From Methylaequor sp002691245 (GTDB taxonomy: Bacteria; Pseudomonadota; Alphaproteobacteria; Methylaequorales; Methylaequoraceae): a stretch of DNA of 38,962 bases. The stretch's first letter is position 1; each line of letters opens with the position of its first letter. Of the stretch, positions 1 to 7,196 are shown in pieces. The stretch is from assembly GCA_002691245.1 (NCBI GenBank), contig NZHH01000039.1, positions 1-38,962 on the forward strand, written 5' to 3'. Under the pieces are notes generated by a model, which did not search any database, had not been told where the DNA came from, and saw only the letters and a program-made list of their open reading frames with translations. The position numbers and the translations under genes are program-made.

Positions 1-45
1 GACGGAAAAAAGCGCAAAAAACAAAGTTAAAAAAATATTTTTCAT
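1..45 (-). CDS. N-terminus of a secreted protein, cut by window edge
   Basis: Fifteen codons are visible from an ATG at 45 running off the left edge: Met-Lys-Asn, then a hydrophobic run (IFLTLFFALFSV), typical of a Sec signal peptide. An AAGGA ribosome-binding site lies about 8 bases upstream of this ATG. The ATG five bases further upstream meets a stop after two codons and is not used. The gene follows pqqE on the same strand after a 106-base gap that carries its own likely promoter. Given the PQQ locus upstream, a periplasmic PQQ dehydrogenase, its cytochrome c or an accessory binding protein are the obvious candidates, but the visible residues cannot decide. Confidence 0.6.
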   Translation of the reverse strand, partial: MKNIFLTLFFALFSV

Positions 46-103
46 TTCATATCCTTTTTTTAAATATTCCTAATACAATATACTTAATAACTTAATTCTT
101 GTT

Positions 104-132
104 TGTCAATCACAATGATAACCGCTATCATT
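104..132 (-). promoter_or_regulatory. TTGACA -35 element with upstream dyad for the truncated secreted gene
   Basis: On the minus strand a perfect TTGACA lies at 109-104. It is preceded, four bases upstream, by a perfect 7-N5-7 inverted repeat: AATGATA (114-120), spacer 121-125, TATCATT (126-132). A strong -10 is not obvious at 16-18 bp spacing; the best are weak TA-rich hexamers near 85. If the -35 is real, the dyad centre is near -51, a usual activator position. The dyad has no T-tract after it, so it is a poor terminator for pqqE. Confidence 0.45.
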
Positions 133-151
133 AAGCAATTCTGGATTATAA

Positions 152-1297
152 TTAGATAGGTGAATTAAATCTCACACCATATCTTCTATAAATGAATTCT
201 GGTGGTGCTCTTCTTGCTTCATCAGCTGCCATTGAAAATATTTCACTATGCAATGGTGATATTGAACACGCTGGATCTGTATTTTTTGCATCACCTGTTA
301 ATGCCATTGCTTGACACCTACATCCTCCCCAATCTATCTCTTTTCTGTCACATGACTTGCATGGTTCGGGCATCCAATCGGTACCTCTGTATAAATTAAA
401 CGCTTCAGAATTTTCCCATATCCACTTAAGACTTTTTTCTCTAACATTATCAAATTTCAGGTGTGGAATGGTTTCTGCAGCATGACAAGGCAAAACTTCT
501 CCTTTTGGATTCATGTTTAAGAATCTTCTGCCCCATCCTCCCATACAATTTTTAGGATGTTTTGCGTAATAGTCAGGTATTACATAGTCAATAACAAGTT
601 TGCCCTTCAAATCTAATCTTGCCTTTTCAACAATCTCTGTTGCATGATCTAATTGTTCTGGCGTAGGAATAAATGCTGCTCTATTTTTTAGCGCCCAACC
701 GTAATATTGAACCTGAGCTATTTCAACTCTTTCGGCATCTAAATCTAATGCCATCTGAATGAAGTTTTCTAAGTTATCAATATTTTGTCTATGAACTACA
801 CAATTACATGTTAGAGGCAATTCTACATCNCTAACCCATTTTGCTACCTCNAATTTTTTTGCNTGNCCACCTTTAAANCCNCCAATTCTATCTGCATTTT
901 CATTGTCAGTATCTTGAAATGAAAGTTGAACGTGCTCCAAACCTAATTTTTCTAACTTCTTAANCCTATCTNGATTNAGAAGAACTCCAGANGTAATAAG
1001 ATTAGTGTAAAGTCCTTTTTTGTTACAATGCTCTACAATATCNTCTAANTCATGTCTAACAGTTGGTTCGCCTCCNGATAAATGTATTTGNTGCATCCCC
1101 ANTTCAACAGCTTGNTCGATTACTGATTTCCATTCNTNTGTTGTTAATTCACCTGTTTTTTTTTCAAGTTGCACTGGGTTTGAACAATAGGGACATTGTA
1201 ATGGGCATCTGTGTGACAACTCTGCCAAAAGGGCGAGTGGNGCTTGGATGCCGTGTTGNGAGGCTGTCTTCAAATTTGATTGTTTGATGTCATCCAT
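152..1297 (-). CDS. pqqE: PqqA peptide cyclase (radical SAM) PqqE
   Basis: PqqE uses S-adenosylmethionine radical chemistry to join the glutamate and tyrosine side chains of PqqA, the first committed step of PQQ synthesis, working with PqqD as peptide chaperone. The 381-residue length is normal. The radical SAM cysteines are C31, C35 and C38 (RCPLQCPYC). The C-terminal SPASM region has cysteines in CMGGWG, LPCHA, CKSCD and GGCRC for auxiliary iron-sulfur clusters. The start overlaps the pqqD stop by eight bases, so the two are probably translationally coupled. Several residues in the first 150 are unreadable because of N bases, but the frame is intact. It is the last pqq gene of the cluster. 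Confidence 0.97.
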   Translation of the reverse strand: MDDIKQSNLKTAXQHGIQXPLALLAELSHRCPLQCPYCSNPVQLEKKTGELTTXEWKSVIXQAVEXGMXQIHLXGGEPTVRHXLXDIVEHCNKKGLYTNLIXSGVLXNXDRXKKLEKLGLEHVQLSFQDTDNENADRIXXFKGXXAKKXEVAKWVXDVELPLTCNCVVHRQNIDNLENFIQMALDLDAERVEIAQVQYYGWALKNRAAFIPTPEQLDHATEIVEKARLDLKGKLVIDYVIPDYYAKHPKNCMGGWGRRFLNMNPKGEVLPCHAAETIPHLKFDNVREKSLKWIWENSEAFNLYRGTDWMPEPCKSCDRKEIDWGGCRCQAMALTGDAKNTDPACSISPLHSEIFSMAADEARRAPPEFIYRRYGVRFNSPI

Positions 1298-1583
1298 TTT
1301 CTTCTATAAATCCTTTATCCGATAAATCCTGGAGCATTTCNGTAACATCTAANAGAATAGTNTCTTCTGGTGCATTAAATTTTTTACTTANTTGNTTAGC
1401 TATATCTTTCACTTTTCTTTCTCCATCAACCAGTTGTAAAATTTCCACTGCAATAGGGTCGAGCTTAACCAGTCTCTCAGGTGCAAGTATAACCCACTCA
1501 TCTCTTGCTTTATTGTGCCTAAATTTGACATGTTTAGGAAATTTGGGTTTAACGTCTTCATTTATCTTCAATATATCTGTCAT
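1290..1583 (-). CDS. pqqD: PqqA-binding chaperone PqqD
   Basis: PqqD binds the PqqA precursor peptide and presents it to PqqE (RRE fold). The conserved region is plainly visible: PKFPKHVKFRHNKARDEW, then LAPERLVKLDPIAVEIL, and a C-terminal winged-helix half. The open frame extends upstream to 1670, but the start is placed at the ATG at 1583 because family similarity begins at MTDILKINEDVKPKF; the extra upstream residues merely shadow the end of pqqC. This gives 97 residues, the usual size, and a 26-base overlap with pqqC. The stop overlaps pqqE. Confidence 0.94.
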   Translation of the reverse strand: MTDILKINEDVKPKFPKHVKFRHNKARDEWVILAPERLVKLDPIAVEILQLVDGERKVKDIAXQXSKKFNAPEXTIXLDVXEMLQDLSDKGFIEENG

Positions 1584-2343
1584 CAAAATCCTCTGGTNTG
1601 AANGCTCCAGGAGGTATATGACCATTAATATAAGAATGATATAATGCATCTTGCATAACCCACAAAACATCTGTTTTGAATTTTAATGCATTACATACTG
1701 CATCTTGCTCCTCTCTGGTTTTTGCATTNTTAATTGCGTAATTTAGAACAAAGTCGGCATCNTCAGTAGCTTGATCAACTCTTTTCTTAAAATAAGCCAT
1801 TGTAATATCATTTATAAAATCATAGTTTTCTAGCATTCCAACAATTCTTTCTTTGTGTATTTTTGGAGCAAATAGTTCGGTTAAAGATGATGTTACTCCN
1901 TCTAATAAAGACTTTTCTCTTACAAATGTAACATAGGCGTCAACAGCAAATTTTGTGGCCGGCAGTACACCATTCGTAGATTTGACATAATCCCTGTCTA
2001 AACNTAAACCNTCCGTTAATTTATACCATCTTTCTATTCCTCCCTCATCACCTTTTCTCCCGTCATGGTCGAGTATTCTTTTAATCCATACTCTTCTNAG
2101 NGANGGGTCTTTTATTCTAGACATCAANGCTGAGTCTTTTATTGANATGTTTATNTGATAGTAATATCGNTTTATTGCCCAAGCNTGAACTTGACCCTTA
2201 TTCAATTTACCTGAATGTAAAAGATGATGGAACCTACAGTTGTCGTGATATCTTTCAGCACCTATATCCCTTAATCTCTCTTCAAATTGTATTTTAGTCA
2301 TAAGCATTCCAGAATCTAATTGTTTTTCTGCTAAGTTTTTCAT
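1558..2343 (-). CDS. pqqC: Pyrroloquinoline-quinone synthase PqqC
   Basis: PqqC is the cofactorless oxidase that performs the final eight-electron oxidation and ring closure giving PQQ. The 261-residue protein shows family features: RYHDNCRFHHLLHSGKLNKGQV near the N-terminus, AWAIxRYYY, RIKD...RRVWIKRILDHDG, and SLTELFAPKIHKERI. The ATG overlaps the pqqB stop by four bases (ATGA), and the 3' end overlaps pqqD. A number of N bases leave single residues undetermined without breaking the frame. Confidence 0.96.
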   Translation of the reverse strand: MKNLAEKQLDSGMLMTKIQFEERLRDIGAERYHDNCRFHHLLHSGKLNKGQVXAWAIXRYYYXINXSIKDSXLMSRIKDXXXRRVWIKRILDHDGRKGDEGGIERWYKLTXGLXLDRDYVKSTNGVLPATKFAVDAYVTFVREKSLLXGVTSSLTELFAPKIHKERIVGMLENYDFINDITMAYFKKRVDQATXDADFVLNYAIXNAKTREEQDAVCNALKFKTDVLWVMQDALYHSYINGHIPPGXFXPEDFDDRYIEDK

Positions 2344-3272
2344 AAATTTATCTCCATTCCATCGTAACTAACTTCCCATCCACTTTGTTCAACAATTTTT
2401 CTTTCATCAGAATCTGGTAAAAGTATTGGATTAGTAGTATTAATATGTATAAATATTTTCCTTTTTACATCTAAATTTTTAAATGCATGGATTGAACCGT
2501 CTTCACCAGAATTGTTCATATGTCCCATTCTTTGGCCCGTCTTTTGTCCTACATTACTTGAAGCCATCTCATCATTTGTCCAAAGGGTTCCATCAAATAA
2601 AACTATTTCTGAACCTTTTACTTTATCGGATAGTTCATTCGTCATACTCGCACAAGCTGGTATGTAATAAAATGACTCTTTATTATTCTTAGAGGATATT
2701 TTTAATCCAATCGTGTCTCCATCTTCAGTTCCAAAATCTTTTCCTTTTGACTCATCCTCAAGCCAAAGTGCAATCTTTCCGGGAACTTCGAAAGCCTCAA
2801 CTTCAATACCAACTCCTTTACCTTCTTTATTTTTAAGTTCAAATTTCTGATTCATTTTCATTTCTCTTCTATCTACATAATCAGGGTTTAAGACATTAAA
2901 AATTGTATTTTCTTTTAAAACAGAATGAACTCGTTTATGTGCATAAACCGCTAAATTTTGTCTTTCTCTTAATGTTAATAGCCCCGCAACGTGGTCAACG
3001 TCACCATTTGTTAGTACTACTCCACTAATGGGACTGTGTCGTAGATTTTTCTTTGGATGCATTTGTTTATTGTTTAAAATTTGTGACCCAAGATCTGGAG
3101 AGGCATTAAATAAGAACCATTGATCACCATCTGCTGTAACAGCAATAGACGACTGCGTCCTGGGAGAAACTCCCATTCCTCCTTTCCTAACAGCTTTACT
3201 TACATTGCTATTGCAATTCCATTGCGGTGANCCGCCACCAGCTGCTGAACCTAAAACTAAAATTTTTAACAT
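2340..3272 (-). CDS. pqqB: PQQ biosynthesis protein PqqB (metallo-hydrolase fold)
   Basis: PqqB belongs to the metallo-beta-lactamase superfamily and is thought to hydroxylate the tyrosine of the cross-linked diamino acid before PqqC acts. The 310-residue length is normal. Diagnostic stretches are LGSAAGG near the N-terminus, PQWNCNCxxC-like PQWNCNSN, SPRTQSSIAV, FNASPDLGSQI, the metal-binding LTNGDVDHVAGLL, and HINTTNPILLPDS near the C-terminus. The start follows AAGG in the hairpin region after pqqA, and the stop overlaps pqqC. Confidence 0.97.
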   Translation of the reverse strand: MLKILVLGSAAGGXSPQWNCNSNVSKAVRKGGMGVSPRTQSSIAVTADGDQWFLFNASPDLGSQILNNKQMHPKKNLRHSPISGVVLTNGDVDHVAGLLTLRERQNLAVYAHKRVHSVLKENTIFNVLNPDYVDRREMKMNQKFELKNKEGKGVGIEVEAFEVPGKIALWLEDESKGKDFGTEDGDTIGLKISSKNNKESFYYIPACASMTNELSDKVKGSEIVLFDGTLWTNDEMASSNVGQKTGQRMGHMNNSGEDGSIHAFKNLDVKRKIFIHINTTNPILLPDSDERKIVEQSGWEVSYDGMEINL

Positions 3273-3289
3273 CCCCTTACTTCAAAAGT

Positions 3290-3319
3290 GCCCCTTAAAT
3301 CAAATTAGACTTAAGGGGC
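3290..3319 (-). terminator. pqqA-pqqB intergenic hairpin (attenuator or processing element)
   Basis: A perfect 9-bp inverted repeat is present: left arm GCCCCTTAA (3290-3298), right arm TTAAGGGGC (3311-3319), 12-base loop. It sits between the conserved part of pqqA and the pqqB start. There is no T-run after it on the minus strand, so full intrinsic termination is unlikely. A partial terminator or 3' stabilising hairpin would fit the known excess of pqqA over pqqBCDE transcripts in other species; that role is inferred. Confidence 0.65.
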
Positions 3320-3417
3320 CAGTTGCTNTNGCTAAGATTACAGNTCTCAGCGCAAGCGTATGAATTGATTTCTAGACCTACAGAGATCTCAGAAATCGTT
3401 GGTTTTGTCCAAGCCAT
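3295..3417 (-). CDS. pqqA: PQQ precursor peptide PqqA
   Basis: PqqA is the ribosomal peptide whose glutamate and tyrosine become PQQ. A short frame opens at the ATG at 3417 after a strong AGGAG site and reads MAWTKPTISEISVGLEINSY. The essential Glu-x3-Tyr motif is E16-I-N-S-Y20. The literal frame runs 40 codons to a TAA at 3297-3295, through the hairpin. However, codon 30 (3330-3328) reads NAN and would be a stop if it is TAA or TAG. Known alphaproteobacterial PqqA peptides end a few residues after Tyr-x3-Ala-Glu, so a true length of 29 residues is more likely. Confidence 0.9.
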   Translation of the reverse strand: MAWTKPTISEISVGLEINSYACAEXCNLSXSNWPLKSNLI

Positions 3418-3447
3418 AATTTACTCCTTTTTATGGTTTAGATTAAT

Positions 3448-3470
3448 ATAGCTCCATATGAGCTATTATA
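3448..3470 (-). promoter_or_regulatory. pqqA promoter -10 overlapped by a dyad
   Basis: Upstream of pqqA the minus strand has a perfect TATAAT at 3470-3465. A perfect 7-N5-7 inverted repeat, ATAGCTC/GAGCTAT (arms 3448-3454 and 3460-3466), overlaps it and would cover about -8 to +11 of a start near 3458. The -35 is weak (CTTTAA-like near 3493-3488). The placement suits a repressor operator or a 5' UTR hairpin. The downstream AGGAG lies just before the pqqA ATG. Confidence 0.45.
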
Positions 3471-3552
3471 TTTATATAGATAGTTTATTAAAGTATCCTG
3501 ATTTTTTTATTCATTTAGGATTCATTAAATAAATACATATTATTACTAAAAG

Positions 3553-4206
3553 TTATTGTAAGTATGACATTATCTTTCTTGCTTGATACCCTAATCTTTG
3601 TGTATTAAAAACTGGTTCCTCGCATACATACTCAGTTAATCTAGTTCTTTGGTCAAACACCCTTGTATTCCACTCTAATTGCGAATTAGCACTTAAAATT
3701 CTTTTGTCTTTTTGATCTAATTTTTCTTTTCTATATTTGCGTAATAATTTAGACGACTGTCCTATTGCACTTCTTAAGCTTTCCTGTCTTTCAACAAATT
3801 TTAAAATTCCCTCATATTGTCTATTTCTTTTATCTCTAGCCTTTTGGTACAAACCGGCAAATAAAAAAACAAGCTTTTCTTTTTGTACAGGTTTTTTCAA
3901 AATTCCCAAATAGGTATATTTTTTTGCATATTCTTCGATCAAAACAATACCTTCTTCTTCATCAAGTGTTGGCTCCGCAAGACGATTTACATATTCAATA
4001 ACATCATCATGCTTCCACCAGTTTTTAATTGGCTCTTCAATTGAGGGACCTTGCCATATGGAACTTAAGTTTAACTTTGGGTTATAAACTTGATCACAAG
4101 GCCATTTTTTTGGCGGTTCTTTGGGTGGGGCAGCCAACAAATCTTTTACAAAAAAAGTGATAAGACTAAAACAAATAAAATAACATAAAAATTTCATACG
4201 ATTCAT
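3553..4206 (-). CDS. Secreted protein of unknown function in the PQQ locus
   Basis: I do not recognise a characterised family. The 217-residue protein has an N-terminal signal peptide (hydrophobic to about residue 25, ending LLAAPP), a proline-rich stretch, then WPCDQVYNPKLNLSSIWQGP and a mainly helical, lysine/arginine-rich body. Only two cysteines lie in the mature part, C37 and about C195 (EYVCEEP), so one disulfide is plausible. The frame is open to an ATG at 4227 overlapping the previous stop. The start at 4206 is preferred because an AGGAG lies five bases upstream and the signal peptide is then better formed. It lies between the ABC genes and pqqA on the same strand, so a periplasmic role in PQQ-dependent oxidation is inferred from position only. 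Confidence 0.8.
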   Translation of the reverse strand: MNRMKFLCYFICFSLITFFVKDLLAAPPKEPPKKWPCDQVYNPKLNLSSIWQGPSIEEPIKNWWKHDDVIEYVNRLAEPTLDEEEGIVLIEEYAKKYTYLGILKKPVQKEKLVFLFAGLYQKARDKRNRQYEGILKFVERQESLRSAIGQSSKLLRKYRKEKLDQKDKRILSANSQLEWNTRVFDQRTRLTEYVCEEPVFNTQRLGYQARKIMSYLQ

Positions 4207-4223
4207 AATAACTCCTAATACTA

Positions 4224-4643
4224 TCATTCAACAATAAACTTTCCAACCATTCCTTTACTTTGCAATCTTTCAATTTCAAAATCATATTCACCTGGTCTGA
4301 TTGGAACAAATTTTATTTCAATTTCTCCCTCTCTTTCAAACTCTATTTCATTTATAACTGGGGCATCTAACTCGACACCTTCGATCTCGATGGAACGTAT
4401 CCATATATTTCTGAAAAACTCTTCGGCCTCCAATTCATATTCTTTGAATCCCATACTTGAAATTTCCAATCTATAAGCTTTACCTGTTTCCATATTAAAA
4501 ACTTTTTGTGACATATCATAATCACTTTTATCAGAGCCAAGCTTCAACTCAAGCTTCTTCGCTCTTATAGATAAATCTCCTTTAGCAAAACTTTCAGTAG
4601 CTGTTAAAAAAATTGTGCATAGTATTGAAAAAAAAATTCTCAT
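4224..4643 (-). CDS. Small secreted cupredoxin-like protein without copper ligands
   Basis: The 139-residue protein starts with a signal peptide (MRIFFSILCTIFLTATESFA) and continues with alternating beta-strand sequence. The tail (EIKFVPIRPGEYDFEIE, then GMVGKFIVE) is like the last strands of cupredoxins. The ligand positions seem lost: no His in the mature chain, no Cys in the C-terminal loop, and only the Met of GMVG remains. It may be a structural or binding domain rather than an electron carrier. A very good site, AGGAGG, lies nine bases before the ATG at 4643. It is three bases from the ABC permease stop, so it is probably in the same transcript. The fold call is by eye and uncertain; the gene itself is secure. 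Confidence 0.75.
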   Translation of the reverse strand: MRIFFSILCTIFLTATESFAKGDLSIRAKKLELKLGSDKSDYDMSQKVFNMETGKAYRLEISSMGFKEYELEAEEFFRNIWIRSIEIEGVELDAPVINEIEFEREGEIEIKFVPIRPGEYDFEIERLQSKGMVGKFIVE

Positions 4644-4645
4644 GT

Positions 4646-5449
4646 TTATTTTCCTCCTTTTTTCTGCAAGTTGCCCCTCGCAGGATCGTATCCCAAAATT
4701 GATAGAAATAAAAATATTAACGTAAAAATTAAAATACCAACTGTATACTCTATATTTATTTGTGAATAAAGCGAAAATCTAATTGATTCTACTGCATAAG
4801 TAAATGGGTTATAAAAACACACATAATACAACCATTCACTAGTTTCCTCTATCTTCCATAAAGGATACAAAGCAGAAGAAGCAAAAAACATTGGAAAAAT
4901 AACAAAATTCATAACTCCTGCAAAATTTTCTAGTTGTTTAATTGCTGATGATAAAAACATTCCCAAAGAACCGAGCATTAAACCAGAAACTATTAAAGCT
5001 GGTAAAATAGTAAAATATCCTGAAATCGGAGGAATAATATCCCAAAGGGACGCTATTAATAAAAAAGCATAAACTTGAAGTATAGATACAAAGACCCCAG
5101 CAAGTAACTTTGAGATCAATAAAAACCACCTTGGAATTGGGCTAACCAACATTGTTTTCATGCTGCCCATTTCTCTGTCGTAAACCATTGATAGTGAACT
5201 TTGCATGCCATTGAATAACTGGATCATAGCTATCAAACCAGGGGCAATATATACCTCATATGCGATATAAGTTTCGTAAGGCGGAATTATTGCAACTCCA
5301 AGTACTGATCTAAACCCTGCAGCAAAGATTCCCAACCAAACCAATGGCCTAACTAGTGCAGAGAAAAAACGTTCCTTTTGATGGACAAATCTTAATGCTT
5401 CTCTTAGAACAATCCCTTTAAAACATCTAGCGTATATTATAAGTTCCAT
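4646..5449 (-). CDS. ABC-2 type permease of the PQQ-linked transporter (PedC-like)
   Basis: This 267-residue membrane protein is the permease partner of the adjacent ATPase. About six hydrophobic segments are visible. The ABC-2 hallmarks are the loop DREMGSMKTMLVSPIPRW around residues 90-107 and the late motif FASSALYPLWKI...NPFTYAVESIRF. ABC-2 permeases with these neighbours are known from PQQ alcohol dehydrogenase loci of other Proteobacteria, where the set is called PedABC-like and its cargo is not settled. It starts six bases after the ATPase stop and is followed three bases later by the cupredoxin-like gene. Confidence 0.9.
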   Translation of the reverse strand: MELIIYARCFKGIVLREALRFVHQKERFFSALVRPLVWLGIFAAGFRSVLGVAIIPPYETYIAYEVYIAPGLIAMIQLFNGMQSSLSMVYDREMGSMKTMLVSPIPRWFLLISKLLAGVFVSILQVYAFLLIASLWDIIPPISGYFTILPALIVSGLMLGSLGMFLSSAIKQLENFAGVMNFVIFPMFFASSALYPLWKIEETSEWLYYVCFYNPFTYAVESIRFSLYSQINIEYTVGILIFTLIFLFLSILGYDPARGNLQKKGGK

Positions 5450-5455
5450 GGTTAA

Positions 5456-6181
5456 TTAAATTCCTACTAATTTATTAAATGCATCACGAATATTTTTTGT
5501 TTTGGTTTTTTTTATAATTCTAGCAACATCTCCAGATTCAATAACTTTTCCTTTATCAATAATTATTACTTTCTCTCCCATATCAATTTCATCAATTAAA
5601 TGAGTTGCCCATAGAACTGCCATTTTGCTTGTCTTACATAAGTTTTTGACATGCTTCAATATCATTTGCCTTGAGCCTATATCCAAACCAACCGTTGGCT
5701 CATCCAAAAGTAACAACTTAGGTCTGTGAAGAAGTGATCTTGCAATTTCAACTCTTCGTCTTTGCCCTCCCGATAACGCTCTTACTTTACTCTTGATTTT
5801 ATCATCTAATTTGATTCTTCCAATTTCATTATCAATTCTTTTTTTTGCCTCAGAGGAACTTATACCGTGAAGTGATGAGTGATATTCAAGATTCTCTTTA
5901 ATACTCAAGTCTAAGTCTAGTGTTGGTTGTTGAAACACAACTCCAATATTTTTAAGTGCACTTACAGATCGTTCTCTTACATCAAATCCATGTATTTTTA
6001 TTGATCCTGTATTGTTATTATAAAGCCTTGTAATTAATGAATAAAGGGTTGTCTTCCCAGCACCATTTAATCCTAATAATACAGTAAAGTCACCTGGACT
6101 AATATTCAAGCTTACATCATCAAGTGCAGTGAAATTTCCGAATTTATGGGAAACATTTTTTATTTCTAACGCGACAGTCAT
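5456..6181 (-). CDS. ABC transporter ATP-binding subunit, PQQ alcohol dehydrogenase system (PedB-like)
   Basis: A 241-residue ABC ATPase. Walker A is GLNGAGKT near residue 40, the Q-loop is VVFQQPTLDLDLS, the signature is LSGGQRRR, Walker B is LLLLDEPTVGLD, and the switch histidine is in ATHLIDEID. It would energise the downstream ABC-2 permease. The combination of this ATPase, a YVTN propeller and a periplasmic binding protein next to pqq genes is the recognised PQQ-associated ABC system. Position in the run (propeller, ATPase, permease) supports one operon. Confidence 0.93.
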   Translation of the reverse strand: MTVALEIKNVSHKFGNFTALDDVSLNISPGDFTVLLGLNGAGKTTLYSLITRLYNNNTGSIKIHGFDVRERSVSALKNIGVVFQQPTLDLDLSIKENLEYHSSLHGISSSEAKKRIDNEIGRIKLDDKIKSKVRALSGGQRRRVEIARSLLHRPKLLLLDEPTVGLDIGSRQMILKHVKNLCKTSKMAVLWATHLIDEIDMGEKVIIIDKGKVIESGDVARIIKKTKTKNIRDAFNKLVGI

Positions 6182-6208
6182 TGTGCAGGGTAATTAATTG
6201 GGGTGTTA

Positions 6209-7174
6209 TTAGTTCGGACTTATAACAACTCCCCAAGGAAATCTTCCAACTTTGACTGACTTTTCAACTTTGAGTTTATTGACATTAATAAAAGAAACGT
6301 CATTACTTACTCCATTAGTACACAACAAAGTTTTTTGATCAGGTGTAAATGCAAGTTGCCAGACTCTTTGGCCAACAAGTAAATATTTGATAACTTCTTT
6401 TGTTTTTTGGTCAACGACTGCTATTCTATTAGCTGGACCAAGAGCTATAAATGTATATTTTCCGTCATTAGTATGTCTTACACCAACTGGTTGAATGCTC
6501 TCTTCATTTACTCCGGGTATTTCAAAACCTATTGTATGAGTAACTTCCTTAGAAGCAGGACTAATGACTTTAACTGTCCCGCCAATTTCAGCAGATACCC
6601 AAACCTCTTTATCGTCAGGTGTAAACATTGCCACTCTTGGCCTTGCATCTACTAACACATTTTCAATAATTTCAAGCGTATCAGTATTTATGAAATGTGC
6701 CATATTAGTGGTTTCTGAGGTGTTAACTAATATTTTGCCATTGTTAGTTAGTCCCATACCTTCGGGTTCCACACCAACTGGGATATCGTCAATAATCATT
6801 TTATCATTCATATCAACTACCGTTACCATAGCATCATCCTCATTAGCTATGTAAAGAACATCGTCTTCAGGTGACAAAATGAATAGCTCAGGATCTGGTC
6901 CGGAGGGGAGATGATATTTTAACTTCATTGTTTTTGCATCTCGAACTTCAACTCTATCGTCGTCCGATGTAGCAACAAGGACAAGTTTTCCATCTTTAGA
7001 CATTATAATCCCTCTAGGCCTTTGACCAACCTTAACTGTTTTAACAACTTTTTTCTTATTAATATCTATTACGCTAACTGTATTATCTTTTTCGTTAGTA
7101 ATGTAAGCTAAGTTAGCTTTAACATTATTAAAACTGAAAAATGAGAAGAAGGTTAATATCAAAAAAAATTTCAT
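6209..7174 (-). CDS. Secreted YVTN beta-propeller protein, PQQ-dependent catabolism-associated
   Basis: The 321-residue protein has a signal peptide (MKFFLILTFFSFFSFNNVKA) followed by about seven repeats of the YVTN type. Examples are AYITNEKDNTVSVIDINKKK at the start, VLYIANEDDAMVTVVDM, EVWVSAEIGGTVKVISP and TLLCTNGVSNDVSFINV near the end. This is the pattern of the beta-propeller family that accompanies PQQ alcohol dehydrogenases. No PQQ-binding or heme motif is seen, so an enzymatic role is not supported; a periplasmic binding or scaffold role is likely. It is preceded by the binding-protein gene (22-base gap) and followed by the ATPase gene. Confidence 0.9.
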   Translation of the reverse strand: MKFFLILTFFSFFSFNNVKANLAYITNEKDNTVSVIDINKKKVVKTVKVGQRPRGIIMSKDGKLVLVATSDDDRVEVRDAKTMKLKYHLPSGPDPELFILSPEDDVLYIANEDDAMVTVVDMNDKMIIDDIPVGVEPEGMGLTNNGKILVNTSETTNMAHFINTDTLEIIENVLVDARPRVAMFTPDDKEVWVSAEIGGTVKVISPASKEVTHTIGFEIPGVNEESIQPVGVRHTNDGKYTFIALGPANRIAVVDQKTKEVIKYLLVGQRVWQLAFTPDQKTLLCTNGVSNDVSFINVNKLKVEKSVKVGRFPWGVVISPN

Positions 7175-7196
7175 AATTCTTAATGTATAAAAAATT

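Noticed and set aside
114..132. Dyad after pqqE as an intrinsic terminator
   Set aside because: No T-tract follows it on the minus strand; its position next to a -35 hexamer suits an operator better.
1584..1670. Extended pqqD N-terminus starting at 1670
   Set aside because: The extra 29 residues only shadow the end of pqqC in another frame; PqqD similarity starts at 1583.
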